DNA from: an uncultured Collinsella sp.
GTDB lineage: Bacteria > Actinomycetota > Coriobacteriia > Coriobacteriales > Coriobacteriaceae
Reading direction: 5' to 3'
NCBI GenBank assembly: GCA_934647195.1
Contig: CAKUFD010000011.1
Location: 1 to 58,326 of the forward strand
DNA length: 58,326 nucleotides
Under the pieces are notes generated by a model. The model ran no database searches. It saw only the letters and a list, made by a program, of their open reading frames with translations, and was not told the origin of the DNA. This document shows positions 1 through 7,792 of this stretch, one piece after another. The translations under genes were made by a program, and so were the position numbers. Within the stretch, counting starts at the first letter, position 1. Each line of letters begins with the position of its first letter.

Positions 1-60
1 GAGAGCAGGGCGCCGCTGACCGGTGGACGGCGCTCGACCCGTTTTCGCGGGCTCGGGCGC

Positions 61-103
61 GGGGGCGCCGCGGGGGGGGATCCCCTCGCGGCGCCCCCTT
101 TCT
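61..103 (+). terminator. Strong intrinsic terminator of a gene left of the window
   Basis: Perfect 12-bp inverted repeat (61-72 with 87-98, GGGGGCGCCGCG) around a G-rich/C-rich loop that can itself pair, followed by TTTCT. It presumably ends a plus-strand transcript entering from the left. Confidence 0.75.
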
Positions 104-540
104 CATAACTCAGTCCTGCTTTCAAGCCCTCCGTATTTCCTTTGCAACGGGAGATGCGAGGTTTTTCTTACGTGCGCCGTCCTCGGGGCCATGCGCCCCA
201 TCGAGGTCGGCATCTCCGCGATAGGGCTCTTCGATGTTGGATCTGGGTTCCCGATCGGCCCTGTCTGTCTTTTATGGCCCAAGGGGCATCTGAGTAGTCC
301 AATGCTGGAGTTACAGGCTAACTAGTAGATGTTCTTTGCTTTGTTTATTCGAGCCTCTTCCTTTCTATGGCTCCTCTGCGGGCTAGCAGTTACATAGACT
401 CGCACATCGTCTTTCATCATTGAGGTGAGATTGCTGTCGAGAAGACATCTATGTGACTTTTCGTTTCGCACTTCATTTAGTAAAAAATTAAATGAATCAT
501 TGCTTTCGAAAGTAATAGTTCTTTCGATAATACCGTTCAG
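104..540. other. Gene-free stretch, no recognisable gene
   Basis: I see no convincing coding sequence or RNA gene here; short open frames lack ribosome sites and family resemblance. Composition becomes AT-rich from about 330 on, as expected of a promoter region. At 499-516 there is an 18-bp near-palindrome around CTTTCGAAAG (one mismatched pair) that could be an operator for the operon starting at 874. I could not settle on a promoter. Confidence 0.5.
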
Positions 541-846
541 GTGGTAATTTCAACCACTGGCAGTCTTTGATACGTTTCAATTATGTTTCGTCTTTCAATT
601 CAACGAAAATAAACTTGCTGAAAGACGAATTCTGTTTTTCGCCTGCTACCGAGCGCAATAGCGCCCAGAGATGGTCACTCTTTGGGTGGAGAAGTGCATA
701 GAACAGCACGTACGGACGGTATCGCGGTTTGACATGGAGCCTCCTGTCTACTGCGATACCGTTTTTTGTTTTATGCCATACGGACGGTATCGCTGCATGA
801 CCCAGATCTCTGGACGTCGCTGCGATGCCGTCCGTTTTCTGTTGTT
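541..846 (+). promoter_or_regulatory. Highly folded leader with two tandem terminator-like hairpins
   Basis: Successive stem-loops precede the hydroxyproline operon: GTGGT/ACCAC at 541-545/553-557; TTCGTCTTTC/GAAAGACGAA at 587-596/620-629; CGGTATCGC/GCGATACCG at 717-725/753-761 followed by six T; and CGGACGGTATCGC at 781-793 pairing with 822-834 (one G-U) followed by TTTTCTGTTGTT. The left arm of the last hairpin is a repeat of 713-725, and the right arm of the third can instead pair with 785-793. Mutually exclusive structures are therefore possible, as in an attenuator or riboswitch. No known riboswitch consensus was recognised. Confidence 0.6.
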
Positions 847-873
847 GCATTGTCGTGCTCGGAAGGGGTTTGA

Positions 874-2142
874 ATGTCCAAGAGCGTGCAAGTTCAAGAG
901 GAAGCTACTGCTGAAACGCTTCACAATCTGTCGGTAGTTGACGGCGGGTCTTCGGATCAGAATGCCGCTCCCAAGGTTCGTTTTACCAAAGAGCTGAGCC
1001 CGGAGTGGATCGGCTGCCTTGTTGGCCTGTGTGTTCTGTTTGTTCCCATGGCTATGGTCATGGGTGCTACCAATATGATCTCCACTCTCATGAAGACGGC
1101 GTATGCGCTGCTTTTGGATACCTGCTTCTACATCATGGCCATTGCTGTTGTCTGCGGCGCCCTCGGTTCCCTTTTCACCGAGTTTGGTGTTGTGGCTATG
1201 CTCAACAAGCTGATCACTCCGCTTATGAAACCGCTCTTCGGTCTTCCGGGTGCTGCCTCCGTGGGCGCTATTGCGACGTTCCTGTCCGATAATCCCGCAA
1301 TATGCACCTTTATCCATAACCGTGGTTTCATGCGCTATTTCAAGCGCTATCAGATTCCTGCGCTTGTCAACTTTGGCACCTGCTTTGGCATCGGCATGAT
1401 CGTCGTGGGCGCCGTCCTGGGTCTGTCTGGCACCAACGGTGTCGACACGATTCTTCCTGCCGGTATCGGTAGCCTCTGCGCCATTTTGGGCGGCGTCCTT
1501 TCGACACGCCTACTGCTTATCCCCTGTGCCCGTAAGTTCGGCAAAGAGCAGGATGCAGTCGACGCCTATGAGATGGACGACGACGGCGTGGAGCTTCCCG
1601 AGGGAAAGCGTGCCATCCGTGAGGGCGGCGTCGCCATGCGTGCCATGTCTTCTCTGATTGACGGTGGTAAGGACGGCGTTCAGCTTGGTCTTGCTATCAT
1701 TCCGGGCGTTCTTATCATCTGTACGATCGTCATGATGCTCTCGAACGGCGCGGGCGAGGGTGGCGTCTACACGGGCGCAGCTTACGAGGGCGTCTACTTC
1801 CTTCCCTGGCTTGCCGGCAAGATCGACTTCATCATCACCCCGCTCTTTGGCTTCGCGCACATGGAGGCTCTGAGCGTTGTAGCGACCTCGTTGGCTTCGG
1901 CGGGCGCTTCCATGAGCCTTGTGGCCGGCCTGCTCCAGGGCGGTCTGCTCGGCGCCAAGGACATTGCGGTCCTCACGGCCATCTGCTTCTGCTGGAGCGG
2001 CTTCCTCTCCACGCATGTTCCGATGCTCGACGATCTGAAGGGCACCGAGTTCACCGGTTTTGCGATTGTGACGCATCTGGTGGGCGGCCTTGCGGCGGGC
2101 GTCTTGGCAAATGTACTCTGCATGCTTCTTGGCATTGCATAG
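874..2142 (+). CDS. Gate-domain (YjiH/nucleoside-recognition-like) membrane protein, candidate hydroxyproline-operon transporter
   Basis: 422-residue polytopic membrane protein. After a soluble N-terminus of about 40 residues come about nine to ten hydrophobic segments, with a charged cytoplasmic loop near residues 225-260 (acidic DAYEMDDDG region). The composition and the CTFIHNRGF region resemble Gate/nucleoside-recognition membrane proteins of the YjiH type; real substrates of that family are poorly known. Start ATG is preceded by GGAAGGGG at good spacing. It is the first gene of the hypD operon, 18 bp before the activase, so import of hydroxyproline or a small peptide, or export of proline, is an inference from context only. 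Confidence 0.7.
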   Translation: MSKSVQVQEEATAETLHNLSVVDGGSSDQNAAPKVRFTKELSPEWIGCLVGLCVLFVPMAMVMGATNMISTLMKTAYALLLDTCFYIMAIAVVCGALGSLFTEFGVVAMLNKLITPLMKPLFGLPGAASVGAIATFLSDNPAICTFIHNRGFMRYFKRYQIPALVNFGTCFGIGMIVVGAVLGLSGTNGVDTILPAGIGSLCAILGGVLSTRLLLIPCARKFGKEQDAVDAYEMDDDGVELPEGKRAIREGGVAMRAMSSLIDGGKDGVQLGLAIIPGVLIICTIVMMLSNGAGEGGVYTGAAYEGVYFLPWLAGKIDFIITPLFGFAHMEALSVVATSLASAGASMSLVAGLLQGGLLGAKDIAVLTAICFCWSGFLSTHVPMLDDLKGTEFTGFAIVTHLVGGLAAGVLANVLCMLLGIA

Positions 2143-2160
2143 AAACGGGACTGACCTGAA

Positions 2161-3078
2161 ATGAAATTGCCAGCTGTCATCAATGTCCAGAAGTTCTCGG
2201 TGCACGATGGCCATGGAATCCGCACGTCGATCTTTTTCAAGGGTTGCTTGCTGTCGTGCTGGTGGTGCCATAACCCCGAGAGCCAAAGCTTTGACCGTGA
2301 GTTGATGTTCGACCCCGGCAAATGCACGGGATGCGGGCTATGCGCCAAGGCGTGCCCGCACGATGCGGTGACCATTGGGGATGATGGTCGCGCTCATACG
2401 AGTAAGGGCACGTGCGTAACGTGTGGAGCTTGTCTGGACTGGTGCCCTAACGAATGCCGTGAGATCGTGGGCACCCAGCGCTATACGGTGGACGAGCTTG
2501 TCAAGAAGGCTCTAGAGGACCAACAGTTCTATGAGCGTTCCGGAGGCGGCGTTACGCTTTCGGGCGGCGAGTGCATGGTCCAAGACCCCGATTTCATGGA
2601 GGAGCTCTGCCGCAAGCTTCACTTCGAGGGCATCAACATCGCTATCGACACGTGCGGCTATGCGCCACTGGGTACCTACCGTCGCCTGCTTCCCTATGTC
2701 GATACTTGGCTGTATGACATCAAGATGATTGATGAAGAGAAGCACATCAAATACATCGGCCGCTCGAATGACGTCATTCTTCGAAATCTCGAGTTCTTGG
2801 CCCATAATGGCGCGTCGCTCAACATTCGCATTCCGACTATCGGAACGGTGAACGATGACGACGAGAGCATGCTCGTCATCATCGAGTACCTCAAAAGCCG
2901 TGTGGGAATGCCGCCGGTGAATCTGCTTCCGTACCACACGACAGGAAGCAGCAAATATACGCGCCTGGGAAGGCCGTATTTAGCTCGTGACTTGCAGGTC
3001 CCAAGCGATGAGCGCATGGAGCACCTGAAAGATCTGTTTTTGCAGCATGGATTCGATAACGTTCAAATTGGAGGGTAA
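2161..3078 (+). CDS. Glycyl-radical enzyme activating protein for HypD (radical SAM)
   Basis: 305-residue radical SAM activase that would install the glycyl radical on the neighbouring HypD. The N-terminal CxxxCxxC (CLLSCWWC, near residue 29) binds the SAM-cleaving 4Fe-4S cluster. It is followed by a ferredoxin-like insert with two CxxCxxCxxxCP motifs (CTGCGLCAKACP and CVTCGACLDWCP) typical of activases of the dehydratase/decarboxylase branch, unlike short PFL activases. The GGGVTLSGGE motif typical of the family is present in the middle (SGGGVTLSGGE). Its last codons form the ribosome site GGAGGG for hypD, two bases downstream, so the two are probably translationally coupled. Confidence 0.93.
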   Translation: MKLPAVINVQKFSVHDGHGIRTSIFFKGCLLSCWWCHNPESQSFDRELMFDPGKCTGCGLCAKACPHDAVTIGDDGRAHTSKGTCVTCGACLDWCPNECREIVGTQRYTVDELVKKALEDQQFYERSGGGVTLSGGECMVQDPDFMEELCRKLHFEGINIAIDTCGYAPLGTYRRLLPYVDTWLYDIKMIDEEKHIKYIGRSNDVILRNLEFLAHNGASLNIRIPTIGTVNDDDESMLVIIEYLKSRVGMPPVNLLPYHTTGSSKYTRLGRPYLARDLQVPSDERMEHLKDLFLQHGFDNVQIGG

Positions 3079-3080
3079 CG

Positions 3081-5573
3081 ATGGAAAACGTAAAGGAATT
3101 GGAATTGGCAGAGTTCGCGGCGATTGAAGAGGCCCTGAAGGCAGTGTCCTCTCATGAAGCGCCCACGCGTGAAACCAGCCATGCCACATGGCAGGATGAT
3201 CGCGGTATGAACGACCGCATCAAGAAGCTCCGTCATCAGAGCGAGACCACGCAGCCGTACATCGATATGGAGCGCGCTCTCATCGAGACCGAGACGTACA
3301 AGCGTTACGAGGGATCCCTTTCGACCCCTGAGCTCCGTGGCCAGGTGCTCCACGACTACTTTGAGCGTAAGACCATCCGCATCGAGCCCGGCGAGCTGAT
3401 CGTGGGCGAGAAGGGCCGCGGTCCCCAGGCTGCCCCGACGTTCCCCGAGCTTTGCTGCCACACGCTCGAGGACATGCACAACATGAACGACCGCGAGCAG
3501 GTTAACTTCAAGGTCACCGAGGACGATCTGCGCGCTCAGGAGCAAATCATCATCCCGTATTGGAAGAATCGTGCGTTCCGCGAGAAGATCATGGCTGCTC
3601 AGACCGAGCAGTGGCACCTTGCTTTTGAGGCTGGCGTCTTTACCGAGTTCTATGAGCAGCGTGCCGGCGGCCACACTTGCTTGGGCTCCGAGCTCGGCGT
3701 AACCTACGGCTTCGCCGAGATCAAGCAAAAGATTCAAGATTCCCTCGACGCCATCGACTACCTGAACGACAATCAGGCTCTCGAGAAGCGCGACGAGCTG
3801 CGCGGCATGCTGATCGCTGTCGATGCGACCACCGTGCTCGCCAACCGCTATGCCGACCTTGCTGCCAAGATGGCCGAGGAGGAGGGCGATTCCGAGCGCG
3901 CCGAGGAGCTGCGTCAAATCTCTGAGAACTGCCGCGTTGTGGCAAACGAGCGTCCGAAGACCTATTGGCAGTGGATTCAGCGCTACTGGTTCATCCACCT
4001 TGCCGTCACCAGCGAGACGAACCCGTGGGATGCGTACACCCCCGGCCGCCTCGATCAGCATCTGAATCCGTACTATCAGGCCGACGTTGCCGCTGGTCGT
4101 CTTGATCGCGAGCACGCTCTCGAGCTCCTCGAGTGCCTGTGGGTCAAGTTCAATAGCCAGCCTGCGCCCCCGAAGGTGGGCGTGACCCTCAAGGAGTCCG
4201 GTACCTATTCCGACTTCGCCAACATCAACACCGGCGGCGTTACCCCGGACGGCAAGGACGGCGTGAACGACGTCTCCTACATCATCCTCGACTGCATGGG
4301 CGAGATGATGTTCATCCAGCCCAACTCCAACGTGCAGATCAGCCGTAAGACGCCGCGTAAGTTCCTGAAGCGCGCTTGCGAGGTCGCTCGCGCCGGTTGG
4401 GGCCAGCCCGCCTTCTATAACACCGAGGAGATCATCGACGAGCTGCTTAATGCCGGAAAGAGCTTGGCCGACGCCCGCCATGGTGGTTCTTCGGGCTGCG
4501 TCGAGACCGGTTGCTGGGGCTACGAGGCCTATCCTCTGACCGGCTACTTCAACCTGCCCAAGATTCTCGAGATCACGCTCAACAACGGTGTCGACCCTCG
4601 TTCCGGCAAGATGGTCGGTATCGAGACCGGCGACCCGCGCGATTTCGAGACGTTCGAGGAGCTCTTCGACGCTTATAAGAAGCAGGTCAAGTACTTTGAG
4701 GATGTTAAGGTCAACGGCTCCAACATCAATACGCAGCTGACCGCTAAGTACAACCCCGTGCCTTACATGTCGATTCTGACCGAGGACTGCATCGCCCGCG
4801 GCGAGGACTACAACGCCGGTGGCGCTCGCTATAACACCACCTATCTGCAGGGCGTGGGCATCGGCTCTATCACCGACGCGCTCTCCTCGCTCAAGTACAA
4901 CGTCTATGACGAGAAGCGCTTCACCATGGACGAGCTGCTTGAGGCTATCGACCATAACTATGAGGGCGAGAAGTACCAGCTGATTCGCAACCTCGTGAGC
5001 CGCAAGACGCCTAAGTTCGGCAACGATGACGACTACGCCGACGATATCATGCGCGACGTGTTCCAGTACTTCCACGACACCATCACCGGCAGGCCCAACA
5101 TGCGCCGTGGCGAGTGGCGTATCGACATGCTGCCCACCACCTGCCACATCTACTTTGGTGAGGTTACGGGCGCATCTCCCTCTGGCCGTCTGTCTGGCGA
5201 GCCTGTTTCCGACGGCATTTCGCCGGAGCGCTCCGCCGACGTCAATGGCCCCACGGCTGTCATCAAGTCCTGCGCCAAGATGGATCATGCAGCAACGGGC
5301 GGCACCCTGTTGAACCAGAAGTTCACGCCCAGCTCCATCGCCGGCGACAAGGGTATCGAAAACCTTGCCGACCTGGTGCGCAGCTACTTTGACATGGATG
5401 GTCACCACATCCAGTTCAACATCATCGATAAGGAGACGCTGCTGGATGCTCAGAAGCACCCGGAGAACTACAAGGACCTCATCGTCCGCGTTGCCGGCTT
5501 CTCCGAGAAGTGGTGCAACCTGGGTACGGAGCTTCAGAACGAGATCATCAACCGTACCGAGCAGTCGTTCTAG
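3081..5573 (+). CDS. hypD: trans-4-hydroxy-L-proline dehydratase (glycyl radical enzyme)
   Basis: 830 residues; removes water from trans-4-hydroxy-L-proline to give pyrroline-5-carboxylate in the cytoplasm. The thiyl Cys and base sit in SSGCVETG (C473, E475), and the glycyl radical loop is RVAGFS (G806). Aligned from memory with Clostridioides difficile HypD, the other active-site residues also match at constant offset: D317 (NPWDAYTPG), F379 (SDFANINTGG) and T686 (LPTTCH). Compared with that 789-residue enzyme there is an N-terminal extension of about 40 residues. The adjacent activase and proC fit the known HypD pathway, and this context excludes PFL or a choline lyase. Long open frames on the opposite strand are codon-bias shadows. 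Confidence 0.93.
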   Translation: MENVKELELAEFAAIEEALKAVSSHEAPTRETSHATWQDDRGMNDRIKKLRHQSETTQPYIDMERALIETETYKRYEGSLSTPELRGQVLHDYFERKTIRIEPGELIVGEKGRGPQAAPTFPELCCHTLEDMHNMNDREQVNFKVTEDDLRAQEQIIIPYWKNRAFREKIMAAQTEQWHLAFEAGVFTEFYEQRAGGHTCLGSELGVTYGFAEIKQKIQDSLDAIDYLNDNQALEKRDELRGMLIAVDATTVLANRYADLAAKMAEEEGDSERAEELRQISENCRVVANERPKTYWQWIQRYWFIHLAVTSETNPWDAYTPGRLDQHLNPYYQADVAAGRLDREHALELLECLWVKFNSQPAPPKVGVTLKESGTYSDFANINTGGVTPDGKDGVNDVSYIILDCMGEMMFIQPNSNVQISRKTPRKFLKRACEVARAGWGQPAFYNTEEIIDELLNAGKSLADARHGGSSGCVETGCWGYEAYPLTGYFNLPKILEITLNNGVDPRSGKMVGIETGDPRDFETFEELFDAYKKQVKYFEDVKVNGSNINTQLTAKYNPVPYMSILTEDCIARGEDYNAGGARYNTTYLQGVGIGSITDALSSLKYNVYDEKRFTMDELLEAIDHNYEGEKYQLIRNLVSRKTPKFGNDDDYADDIMRDVFQYFHDTITGRPNMRRGEWRIDMLPTTCHIYFGEVTGASPSGRLSGEPVSDGISPERSADVNGPTAVIKSCAKMDHAATGGTLLNQKFTPSSIAGDKGIENLADLVRSYFDMDGHHIQFNIIDKETLLDAQKHPENYKDLIVRVAGFSEKWCNLGTELQNEIINRTEQSF

Positions 5574-5602
5574 ATTGCTTTGAGGATTCTATAGGTAACG
5601 AT

Positions 5603-5643
5603 GCGATGTGACAGAATGGTCCGGTGGACAACTGTCACATCGC
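5603..5643 (+). promoter_or_regulatory. Perfect 12-bp inverted repeat between hypD and proC
   Basis: GCGATGTGACAG (5603-5614) and CTGTCACATCGC (5632-5643) are exact reverse complements with a 17-nt spacer. There is no T-run after it, so it is not an ordinary terminator. It could be an RNA-processing or 3'-protecting hairpin that sets the ratio of hypD to proC, or a DNA operator (TGTGACA-N17-TGTCACA is dyad-like). Confidence 0.6.
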
Positions 5644-5663
5644 TGGATTGGAAGGATAAAGAT

Positions 5664-6467
5664 ATGGCTAAGGAACTGGCACTTATCGGCTGTGGCAACA
5701 TGGGAACTGCGATGCTCAAAGGTATCGTGGGCTCCGGTCTCGTTGCCGCTCAGGACATTATGGTCGCTGACGTGACCGAGGCATCGCAGCAGAAGCTCGC
5801 CGGCGAGCTTGGCTGCCAGGGCACTTGCGACAACTGCGAGGCGGTGGCTGGCGCCAAGACCATCATCATCGCCGTGAAGCCACAGTATCTCGACGGTGTC
5901 GTCAAGGCGTTTGCCCCGTCCGTCGATAAGGATGCCGTTATCATCTCCATCGCTGCCGGTGTTTCTCTCGAGCGTCTCGAGGGTCTTCTAGGCGCCGATC
6001 ACAAGATCGTGCGCGTTATGCCCAACCTCGCTGCGATGGTGGGCGAGTCGATGAGCGCCCTATGCCCGAACGGCAACGTGACCGACGATGAGCGCGAACG
6101 CGTTCACGAGCTCTTCTGCGCCTTCGGCAAGGCCGAGTTCGTCTCCGAGCATCTGATGGACGCTGTTGTGGCCGTTTCCGGTTCTGCGCCTGCCTATGTG
6201 TGCCTGTTCATCGAGGCCATGGCAGACGCCGCCGTCATTGAGGGCATGCCGCGTGCCCAGGCTTACGCTATGGCCGAGCAGGCTGTTCTGGGTACTGCCA
6301 AGTACCTGCAGGAGACCGGTACGCACCCCGGTGTGCTCAAGGACATGGTGAGCTCGCCTGCCGGCACGACGATCGCCGCTGTGGCCGAGCTTGAGCGCGG
6401 TGGCCTGCGTGCGACCGTGGTGGATGCGATGCTTGCCTGCGCCGAGCGCAACCGCGAGCTGGCCTAG
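5664..6467 (+). CDS. proC: Pyrroline-5-carboxylate reductase
   Basis: 267 residues, usual length for ProC. Reduces 1-pyrroline-5-carboxylate to L-proline with NAD(P)H. The N-terminal Rossmann fold has LIGCGNMGTAM; the C-terminal dimerisation domain carries the SGSAPAYV and VSSPAGTTIAA regions that bind the substrate. The start at 5664 is chosen because GAAGG lies 8 bases before it and the glycine-rich strand follows at once; an upstream in-frame ATG at 5601 would overlap the intercistronic hairpin. It is placed downstream of hypD, so it consumes the HypD product directly and gives a two-step hydroxyproline-to-proline route. Confidence 0.95.
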   Translation: MAKELALIGCGNMGTAMLKGIVGSGLVAAQDIMVADVTEASQQKLAGELGCQGTCDNCEAVAGAKTIIIAVKPQYLDGVVKAFAPSVDKDAVIISIAAGVSLERLEGLLGADHKIVRVMPNLAAMVGESMSALCPNGNVTDDERERVHELFCAFGKAEFVSEHLMDAVVAVSGSAPAYVCLFIEAMADAAVIEGMPRAQAYAMAEQAVLGTAKYLQETGTHPGVLKDMVSSPAGTTIAAVAELERGGLRATVVDAMLACAERNRELA

Positions 6468-6507
6468 TGCATAGCGTCTAACGCGAAGATTCGGCATAGG
6501 TTTGCCT

Positions 6508-6545
6508 AAGAGCCAAAGGGAATGCCCCTTTGGCTCTTTATTTAT
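6508..6545 (+). terminator. Terminator of the hydroxyproline operon
   Basis: Exact 13-bp stem AAGAGCCAAAGGG (6508-6520) with 6526-6538, short loop, followed by a T-rich tract (TATTTAT). Confidence 0.85.
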
Positions 6546-6560
6546 GTTTCAATAAGGCTC

Positions 6561-7193
6561 ATGTTTACGTTATTTCTTTTAGGCAACATAGCATCGGGTA
6601 AGTCGTATGCGGCGCGTTACCTCGAACGCGCAGGCGGCTTGCGTATCGATTTGGACCAGATGGCAAAAGACCTGTACCAGCCAGGTTCCGCTGTGGTGGC
6701 GAAGCTTGCTGATTGTTTTGGCTGGGATATCCTGGACGAGGCCGGCGGTATCGTGACGGCTCGCCTGGCAAGCCGCGCGTTTGCGGATCCCGAACAGACG
6801 GCGAAGCTTAACGATATCGTGCATCCGGTGCTCGTCGAGCGTCTGGTCGATCACCTGCTGCCCTATGGCTGCTGCGTGGCGACACAGCCAAATGCTCCTT
6901 TTGCTGTAGTCGAGGTTTCCGCTCCGGCATCCTTTGTGGATGCGTTTTCGCTTGCCGACGAGGTGGCGACCGTTTGGGCGCCGTTCGACGTGCGTCGTGA
7001 GCGAGCCGTTGCGCGCAGCATGGAGCCTGAGGATTTTGAGCGCCGTGCGGCTCTTCAGCCAAGTGATGAACAGCTCAAGGCGTGGTCTTCAATCGTGTTC
7101 GACAATGAGGTTGCCGATGGCCGTCTTGAGGCGGCACTTGATGAGTGGCTTGTCTCCCATGGTTTTGATCGGACGGGTGAGGCTCGTGACTAA
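6561..7193 (+). CDS. coaE: Dephospho-CoA kinase
   Basis: 210 residues. Phosphorylates dephospho-CoA in the last step of coenzyme A synthesis. The P-loop is GNIASGKS near the N-terminus. The D-x-x-A/K region (IDLDQMAKDLY) and the block around FADPEQTAKLNDIVHPVL are typical CoaE features. The start at 6561 puts the P-loop at the normal distance from the N-terminus; an in-frame ATG at 6522 lies inside the preceding terminator and is rejected. The C-terminal end overlaps the next gene by 8 bases. The P-loop variant (IAS instead of IGS) is mildly unusual but keeps Gly, Lys and Ser. Confidence 0.88.
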   Translation: MFTLFLLGNIASGKSYAARYLERAGGLRIDLDQMAKDLYQPGSAVVAKLADCFGWDILDEAGGIVTARLASRAFADPEQTAKLNDIVHPVLVERLVDHLLPYGCCVATQPNAPFAVVEVSAPASFVDAFSLADEVATVWAPFDVRRERAVARSMEPEDFERRAALQPSDEQLKAWSSIVFDNEVADGRLEAALDEWLVSHGFDRTGEARD

Positions 7194-7770
7194 AATCAGA
7201 GCTCCCCGTTTGCTGGCATGGTACCGCGTTGCTCCATTTTTGTGCATGATGGCCTTCGGCGTCGCGGCGCTTGTCTATGCGGCGGCGCCCGCGCCTTTGC
7301 TTCGCCTGTTCTACCCGCTTTCCCATGAGGAGCAGATCGTTGATTCGGCGACGCGGCACGGGGTTGATCCCTATCTTGTTGCGGCGGTGATTGAGACCGA
7401 GTCGGGATGGGATGAGGAGGCGAGGTCCGATCGAGGGGCAGAGGGCCTTATGCAGCTCATGCCCGAGACGGCGCGCGATATGATCGACCTGGGTCTTGTC
7501 GATGCTTCTTATGACGTGTCGAATCTGAGTGATCCGGCGACGAATATCGAGTTTGGCTGTGCCTACCTTTCGTACCTCATCTCTTACTTCAACGGTTCGA
7601 CCGACAAGGCTATTGCCGCGTACAATGCGGGAATGGGCAATGTTGAGCAATGGACCCAGGGGGAGACATCGCTGCAGGATGCGATCACGTTTCCCGAAAC
7701 CCAGGCCTATCTGGCGCGTGTGACCAACGCGCGCGAGCGCTACCAAGACTTGTACCCTCAGAGTTTTTAA
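7186..7770 (+). CDS. Membrane-anchored lytic transglycosylase (SLT domain)
   Basis: 194 residues from a GTG start with GGGTGAGG just upstream; it overlaps the coaE stop, suggesting coupling. An in-frame ATG at 7159 is the alternative. One N-terminal membrane segment (about residues 9-35) is followed by a soluble-lytic-transglycosylase domain: catalytic Glu in VIETESGW, then GLMQLMPETA, and AYNAGMGNV near the C-terminus. It would cleave peptidoglycan MurNAc-GlcNAc bonds outside the cell, leaving anhydro-MurNAc. The order coaE, transglycosylase, uvrB suggests a housekeeping operon; no specific partner is evident. Confidence 0.85.
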   Translation: MTKIRAPRLLAWYRVAPFLCMMAFGVAALVYAAAPAPLLRLFYPLSHEEQIVDSATRHGVDPYLVAAVIETESGWDEEARSDRGAEGLMQLMPETARDMIDLGLVDASYDVSNLSDPATNIEFGCAYLSYLISYFNGSTDKAIAAYNAGMGNVEQWTQGETSLQDAITFPETQAYLARVTNARERYQDLYPQSF

Positions 7771-7792
7771 CGATTGATCGAGGTGATGCACG

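Noticed and set aside
23..325. 100-residue frame at the window start
   Set aside because: It crosses a strong terminator and has no recognisable content.
671..937. 88-residue plus-strand frame in the leader region
   Set aside because: It runs through the two hairpins and overlaps the start of the membrane protein gene; no ribosome site.
3063..5459. 798-residue open frame on the minus strand opposite hypD
   Set aside because: High-GC codon shadow of hypD; Leu/Val/Ala-rich with no family resemblance.
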